Of a stretch of 39,155 bases of DNA, positions 34,521 to 39,155 are shown one piece after another. The translations under genes were made by a program, and so were the position numbers. This DNA comes from Paracoccaceae bacterium (GTDB lineage Bacteria; Pseudomonadota; Alphaproteobacteria; Rhodobacterales; Rhodobacteraceae). How positions within the stretch are numbered: the stretch's first letter is position 1; each line of letters opens with the position of its first letter. The stretch covers positions 1 to 39,155 of the forward strand of contig CABXKH010000017.1 in assembly GCA_902512685.1 (NCBI GenBank), read 5' to 3'. The notes under the pieces are model-generated. The model was not told the DNA's origin and did no database searches. It saw only the letters and a program-made list of their open reading frames with translations.

Positions 34521-35733
34521 CCCCTACATCCTTGCTGTAAAGCATCATACCGACAAGCATAAAGACTGTTGAAAAAATAAAAAACCAACTGATCCAGAGA
34601 TATTGGGTTTCCAAAGCAACTTCATAGTCAATCAAAACCCCCGTGATACCGGGCCCAATTGCTGATCCCAACACCATTATCGCAGCAGCCATGGCCTTTA
34701 AAGCGCCCAGATGCTTGGTTCCATAGAACTCTGCCCAAAAAGCGTTGGGTAAAGTGGCATTGGACCCTGAAGTCATTGATAAAAAAAACAATCCAAACAC
34801 AAAAACTGCAAGCCCGTTGCCAAGTGCAAAACATAAAAAGGCACAAGTCATAGGCAATTGATAAAAAGCAATAAGCCGCGCTGTGCCAAACCGATCAAGG
34901 GCCCATCCAGATAGAACCATCATCAAAACTGACGCTCCGGTGAAAAATGGGAAAAAACTTACAAGCGTTATGTGGTCCCATTCTTTGATCTCGGCAAAAT
35001 GTACTTGTTGGAAAAAGAACGCTGTTGAGAACGCACTTGGGCCTAGAAGTGCGGGCACCATACACCAAAACAAAGGGTGTCTCAGCGCCTCAGAACGTGT
35101 CCAATGGCGATCTTTCATCCCCAAAGACATTGCTTCTTCTGCCACAGATTGTGGCGCGCGCTCTTTGCTGAGCAAAAATCGCAACATTGGGGTCGCCAAA
35201 ATGAGAACAAATGCAGCAATCCACCACAAACTGCGCCAATGCATAAAGCCCATTAAAAATACAAATAATACAGGCAAGCTTGCCTCTGCTAAAGAAAATC
35301 CCATCCCGGCAATTGATAAGGCTCGGCCTCGATTAACGACAAACCACCGTGACATCGCAACAACTGACAAATGAGAGCACATCCCCTGCCCCAACAATCG
35401 CAGAGCGAAAATAACGACGGGTAATAAAGCGACCATATACAGATTTGCCATCGCGATAGACGATAGGGCCAGCGCGATAATAACGACTGTTCCAAGGGTG
35501 CGCGTTCGAATGTAATCGCTCGTAATGCCGGCCCAAATCATCACAAGCGCAGAAGCCCCTGTACCAAGAGAGTAAATTCCACCCCAAGCCGAGTGTGAAA
35601 GCCCAAATTCTGCACGAATATGGCCTGAAAAAATTGATATAAAAAAAGTCTGTCCAAAGCTGGATAGAAAGGCCAGCAATGCGCCTGCCCCAAGCCAAGC
35701 AAGGTTATTCTTTATGAAACTAAAAAACTGCAT
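34498..35733 (-). CDS. Major facilitator superfamily transporter
   Basis: A 411-residue inner-membrane transporter with about twelve hydrophobic segments. The cytoplasmic loop SDYIRTRTLGTV follows segment 2, and RWFVVNRGRALSIAGMGFS lies near segment 4. The start ATG at 35733 has GGAA upstream; the longer frame would use a TTG at 35781. The shape resembles the oxalate/formate-antiporter-like or NNP-like MFS groups, but the substrate cannot be told. It overlaps the 3' end of glk by 23 bp in convergent orientation and is divergent from the serine hydrolase. Confidence 0.9.
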   Translation of the reverse strand: MQFFSFIKNNLAWLGAGALLAFLSSFGQTFFISIFSGHIRAEFGLSHSAWGGIYSLGTGASALVMIWAGITSDYIRTRTLGTVVIIALALSSIAMANLYMVALLPVVIFALRLLGQGMCSHLSVVAMSRWFVVNRGRALSIAGMGFSLAEASLPVLFVFLMGFMHWRSLWWIAAFVLILATPMLRFLLSKERAPQSVAEEAMSLGMKDRHWTRSEALRHPLFWCMVPALLGPSAFSTAFFFQQVHFAEIKEWDHITLVSFFPFFTGASVLMMVLSGWALDRFGTARLIAFYQLPMTCAFLCFALGNGLAVFVFGLFFLSMTSGSNATLPNAFWAEFYGTKHLGALKAMAAAIMVLGSAIGPGITGVLIDYEVALETQYLWISWFFIFSTVFMLVGMMLYSKDVGVKFLQES

Positions 35734-35919
35734 CTTTTTCCATTCCAGTGCATTTATTTTAGCTAAATTCAATTTACCCAAAAGAACAGAAAAATCGCAT
35801 CTTGCAACTCACAGTTCTTTGCTGGTTAAAGGAAAAAACTGTTATTTTGGAAAATTCGGATTTATCACGGTAAATACAATTCGTTCCTGAACTTGGCAGT
35901 ATTTAGGTGGAAATATCGC

Positions 35920-37095
35920 ATGGCTGATCCGTTGCAAAAAATTGCAGACAATTACGTATCTAAGAAAAAATTCTCTGGAATTGAATGGCAAATAGAAAAG
36001 AATGGGGCCTATTTTCACCGCGGCCGGGCTGGATTTGCGGATTTTGAAAAGAAAACGCCAATTCCCGAAACTGCAATTTATCGAATTTATTCTATGACCA
36101 AGCCCATAATATCCGTGCTTGCATTGCAGTTGATTGAACAAGGATCATTTAACTTAACCGATCCTATTGCGGTTTATGACGAGCGTTTTTCTTCAATGGC
36201 TGTGCTGCATGCTAGTGGTAAAATCGAGCCTGCAGAAACTTTAATCACTGTTGAACACTTGCTGACCCATCGCGCCGGTTTTTCATATGAATTCATCATG
36301 GGCTGTCATATATCTCCTTATTACAGACAGGCAGAAATTATGGGTAATGCAGAGCGCGATCTGGATGGCATGATGGACGCATTATGTTCCTTACCCCTTG
36401 CCTTTCACCCTGGATCTGCCTGGCGCTATAGTGTTTCAACAGATGTGCTTGCACATATTATTCAACGGGCAACAGGCAAATCAATTCAAGCTCTTTTGAG
36501 CAAAATGATTTTTGCGCCGCTCAAAATGGTGGATACCAGTTTCCATCTCACACAAAAAGATTTGCCGCGCCTTATGAGTATGTACGGAACCAGCGATCTG
36601 GAAAGCCTTCCGCCTATTACCCCTCCGAAGCATGTATTGAAAGCAATAGACGTGAGTGAGAAACATCCCATAGGGTCAAAGAAATTCTGCCGCGGCGGCT
36701 ATGGTTTGTTTTCCACCTTGAGTGATTATGCGTCTTTCGCAAGAATGCTATTAGACGGCAAAGACCCATCGGGGGAAGTTATTTTATCCCCTGAAACGTT
36801 GAAAATGATGCGTCCGAACAGAATACCGCAAAACGAATTGCCTTTGCGCATTTCTTATTGGCCCTTGCTTGGCTATGGCTGGAATTTAATCGGCCGCATT
36901 ATGCTCGACCCAAGCATAGCCATTGCCCCTAGTAATTTTGATGAATTTGGCTGGGCTGGTGCAGCCAACACTTTTTTCTGGGTTGATCCTAAAGAACAGC
37001 TAACCGGCGTAATTATGTCCCAATTTATTGGAAGTGGCGTCCCGCTTATTGAAGATATGCGAACAGCGGTTCATAAAGCACTAGAACAGTCTTAA
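35920..37095 (+). CDS. Beta-lactamase-fold serine hydrolase
   Basis: A 391-residue protein of the class C beta-lactamase/EstB-like esterase family. The nucleophile is Ser58 in SMTK (58-61), with the Tyr motif in WRYSVSTDVLAHI and the LLTHRAGFSY block near residues 113-122. The C-terminal third (GWAGAANTFFWVDP) is family-typical. No signal peptide is visible, so it is likely cytoplasmic. It may act as an esterase, amidase or peptidase. The ATG at 35920 (AGGTGG upstream) is preferred over a TTG nine codons earlier. It ends 2 bp before the cobQ stop on the other strand. Confidence 0.9.
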   Translation: MADPLQKIADNYVSKKKFSGIEWQIEKNGAYFHRGRAGFADFEKKTPIPETAIYRIYSMTKPIISVLALQLIEQGSFNLTDPIAVYDERFSSMAVLHASGKIEPAETLITVEHLLTHRAGFSYEFIMGCHISPYYRQAEIMGNAERDLDGMMDALCSLPLAFHPGSAWRYSVSTDVLAHIIQRATGKSIQALLSKMIFAPLKMVDTSFHLTQKDLPRLMSMYGTSDLESLPPITPPKHVLKAIDVSEKHPIGSKKFCRGGYGLFSTLSDYASFARMLLDGKDPSGEVILSPETLKMMRPNRIPQNELPLRISYWPLLGYGWNLIGRIMLDPSIAIAPSNFDEFGWAGAANTFFWVDPKEQLTGVIMSQFIGSGVPLIEDMRTAVHKALEQS

Positions 37096-37097
37096 GC

Positions 37098-38543
37098 TTA
37101 CCGAGCACAAGTTACCAAATGATCCAAATCGACATAAAGCTCAATATGTTTTGCCAGATCATCTAATGTCCTCTCAACACTTTCCGCATATGATAGCTGG
37201 CTTGCCGCAATACCCAATTGCCCCAGAAAGGACCTACGAAATTCATCATCTGAGAACATTCCATGTAAATAGCTACCAAAAATGCGGCCATCTTCACTGA
37301 TCGCGCCCTCATTAACATCCCCGATGCATGCAAAGGGGCGCGCGCAATCCGGACCGCTCGTCTGCCCGATATGGATCTCATACCCTGAGAAGTTTAAGCC
37401 GGTGTCTTGATGCCGCGCGACAACTTCCGTTAGCGCTTTTTTGGGTTTCATAACGGTTTTTGTTTTCAACAAACCCAAACCTTCTGTAGCGCCATTTGCG
37501 CCTTCTATGCCCTCTGGATCATCAATCGATGCACCAAGCATCTGATAGCCGCCGCAAATACCCAATATGTATCCACCACGGCGGTGATGAGCCATAAGAT
37601 CAATGTCCCATCCTTGCTGGCGCAAATAGTTCAAATCACCCGTTGTTGATTTGCTGCCCGGAATAATCACCAAACTTGCATCTACTGGAATTGTTTGGCC
37701 CGCTTTTAAAATAGTCACCCTTAAATCCGGATCATTTGAAAGAGGATCAAGATCATCAAAATTCGCTATGCGCGACAGGCCCAGACACACAATGTGGGGC
37801 TTGCCTAGCCTTTGAGGTGTCGAAATATCCAAAGCATCTTCTGCAGGAAGTTTCCAAGCATCTGAAAAATATGGAACCACCCCAAAGCCTGACCAGCCAG
37901 TCTTTTGTTCAATCATCTTATATCCGTCATCAAATAATTTCGGATCACCGCGAAATTTGTTCACCAAAAACCCGATGATTTGCTTTTCATCTTCCGGATC
38001 AAGAACGGCTTTGGTGCCCACCAATTGGGCAATGACCCCGCCGCGGTCAATATCACCGGTCAAAAGGACGGGTACGTTGCCAGCGCGAGCAAATCCCATA
38101 TTAGCAATATCACCAGCTCGCAGATTAATCTCTGCTGGACTGCCCGCACCTTCAACAACCACCAAATCATGATTTGATTTCAGACGTTCAAAACTCTCCA
38201 GAACATAAGGCAATAATTTTGGCTTAAGACCTGCGTAGTCACGGGCCTTACTGGTGGCAAAACGTTTGCCTTGTACAATCACTTGTGAGCCTGTTTCACT
38301 TTCAGGTTTTAATAAAACCGGGTTCATATCACATATTGGCGAAAGACCACAGGCTTGCGCCTGCAAGGCCTGAGCACGGCCAATTTCTCCGCCGTCCGAG
38401 GTCACGGCCGCATTATTTGACATATTCTGCGGCTTAAAAGGGGCTATTTTATACCCTCGTTTATAAAGCGCGCGACACATCCCTGCCACGAGAAGGGATT
38501 TTCCCACATTTGATCCAGTTCCCTGCACCATCAAGGCGGGCAT
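37098..38543 (-). CDS. cobQ: Cobyric acid synthase
   Basis: A 481-residue amidotransferase that amidates four side chains of adenosylcobyrinic a,c-diamide using glutamine and ATP. The N-terminal synthetase domain opens with the P-loop-like [12 protein letters not shown] (5-16). It carries [20 protein letters not shown] near residues 38-57. The C-terminal glutaminase domain has the triad Cys in GICGGYQML and His in SYLHGMF. Its start is 2 bp after the cobO stop on the minus strand. Confidence 0.97.
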   Translation of the reverse strand: MPALMVQGTGSNVGKSLLVAGMCRALYKRGYKIAPFKPQNMSNNAAVTSDGGEIGRAQALQAQACGLSPICDMNPVLLKPESETGSQVIVQGKRFATSKARDYAGLKPKLLPYVLESFERLKSNHDLVVVEGAGSPAEINLRAGDIANMGFARAGNVPVLLTGDIDRGGVIAQLVGTKAVLDPEDEKQIIGFLVNKFRGDPKLFDDGYKMIEQKTGWSGFGVVPYFSDAWKLPAEDALDISTPQRLGKPHIVCLGLSRIANFDDLDPLSNDPDLRVTILKAGQTIPVDASLVIIPGSKSTTGDLNYLRQQGWDIDLMAHHRRGGYILGICGGYQMLGASIDDPEGIEGANGATEGLGLLKTKTVMKPKKALTEVVARHQDTGLNFSGYEIHIGQTSGPDCARPFACIGDVNEGAISEDGRIFGSYLHGMFSDDEFRRSFLGQLGIAASQLSYAESVERTLDDLAKHIELYVDLDHLVTCAR

Positions 38544-38545
38544 CT

Positions 38546-39154
38546 TTAGAACTCCACTCCCAATTGCGCCATAACGCCATCTTTAAACGGGTGTTTTAGC
38601 AAAGTCATTTCCGTAACCAAATCCGCAGCTTCAATTAATTCTGGCTTGGCATTGCGCCCGGTTAGGCAGACATGGGTCATGTGCGGTTTTTCAGCCAGTA
38701 AAAAGTCCACCACCTCATCAATATCTATATAACCATAGCGCAAGGCGATATTAATTTCGTCCAAAAGTACAAATTTAAACTTTTCATCCTTGATTAATTC
38801 TTTTGCGCGCTGCCAACCGGCTTGCGCCGCTGCTATATCACGCTCGCGGTCTTGGGTTTCCCAAGTAAAACCTTCGCCAGAGACCACAAATGTGCACTCT
38901 TCTTGAAACCGTTCAGTTAGTAATTTTCTTTCGCCAGTGACCCAAGTGCCTTTGATGAACTGCACCACTGCACAGGGCATTTGATGCGCGATACAGCGCA
39001 TGATCATGCCGAACCCAGACGAAGATTTACCCTTGCCCGCGCCCGTATGCACCATAATCAGACCTTTTTCTTTGGTCTTTGACTGCATTATTTTATCACG
39101 TGCAGCCTTGATCTTCTGCATTTTTGCTTTGTGCCGCTGATTTTCATCCACCAT
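38546..39154 (-). CDS. cobO: Cob(I)yrinic acid a,c-diamide adenosyltransferase
   Basis: A 202-residue P-loop enzyme (CobA/CobO type) that attaches the adenosyl group to the corrinoid cobalt. The P-loop [15 protein letters not shown] spans 36-50, and the Lys-rich N-terminal helix is typical of Cob[16 protein letters not shown] near 120-135 is the conserved core. The ATG at 39152-39154 lies at the window edge, and the N-terminus looks complete. It is coupled with cobQ for cobalamin synthesis, consistent with the B12-dependent ribonucleotide reductase at the other end of the window. Confidence 0.95.
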   Translation of the reverse strand: MVDENQRHKAKMQKIKAARDKIMQSKTKEKGLIMVHTGAGKGKSSSGFGMIMRCIAHQMPCAVVQFIKGTWVTGERKLLTERFQEECTFVVSGEGFTWETQDRERDIAAAQAGWQRAKELIKDEKFKFVLLDEINIALRYGYIDIDEVVDFLLAEKPHMTHVCLTGRNAKPELIEAADLVTEMTLLKHPFKDGVMAQLGVEF

Positions 39155-39155
39155 T

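Noticed and set aside
35893-35919. Nine-codon N-terminal extension of the serine hydrolase
   Set aside because: It needs a TTG start; the ATG at 35920 has AGGTGG upstream and matches the family start.

Overview
The window looks like chromosomal DNA from a marine alphaproteobacterium of the Rhodobacterales (Roseobacter group), with a lower G+C content than most of that group. The evidence is protein-level resemblance: the eukaryote-type isocitrate dehydrogenase, the class II DAHP synthase, the PAS_5 protein, the B12-dependent ribonucleotide reductase tail and the cobalamin genes. An alphaproteobacterial LexA box (GTTC-N7-GTTC type) lies upstream of uvrA. No rRNA, tRNA, CRISPR array or insertion sequence was seen. 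The exact genus cannot be fixed by reading alone.

Layout. 1-187: the last 15 codons of nrdJ, a structured 3' region and a terminator. 188-1735: an Lrp/AsnC regulator divergent from a DUF6356 small protein and a class II glutamine amidotransferase that carries a clear frameshift. 1773-6014: icd, then a FrnE/DsbA-like protein and an acyl-CoA synthetase divergent from an XRE-cupin regulator. 6015-6862: a gene-free stretch holding a likely small RNA with its own terminator. 6863-10288 (minus): a tightly overlapped operon of a secreted DUF4198 protein, psuK and psuG (pseudouridine breakdown), then a DUF502 membrane protein. 10254-11399: a HupE/UreJ-like membrane protein whose 5' end overlaps the DUF4198 gene head to head. 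11431-13434: rpsB-tsf with promoter, structured leader, intercistronic hairpin and terminator. 13440-15926: an AT-rich stretch with a solo LuxR-type regulator and an unrecognised winged-helix protein.

15927-20645 (minus) reads as yicC-gmk-gamma carbonic anhydrase-PLP enzyme-(possible 53-residue ORF)-FAD oxidoreductase with several short overlaps. A PAS_5 protein is divergent from yicC, and a CtrA-type box lies between them. After the minus-strand DAHP synthase come a GlxA-family regulator and a complete branched-chain-amino-acid-type ABC transporter (two ATPases, two permeases, binding protein) ending at a strong terminator. Then uvrA (minus), a beta-glucosidase-glucokinase pair convergent with an MFS transporter, a beta-lactamase-fold serine hydrolase, and cobQ-cobO (minus) at the right edge.

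How it fits together. The genome uses a B12-dependent ribonucleotide reductase and carries genes for late cobalamin synthesis. The GH1-glucokinase pair would release glucose and phosphorylate it. PsuK-PsuG would recycle pseudouridine to uracil and ribose 5-phosphate. The liv-type transporter brings in an unknown amino-acid-like solute, probably under the adjacent GlxA regulator. No single obviously new multi-gene system stands out. The best leads are the candidate small RNA and 3'-UTR structures, the DUF4198-psuKG/HupE arrangement, the CtrA box beside the PAS_5 gene, and the solo LuxR stretch.
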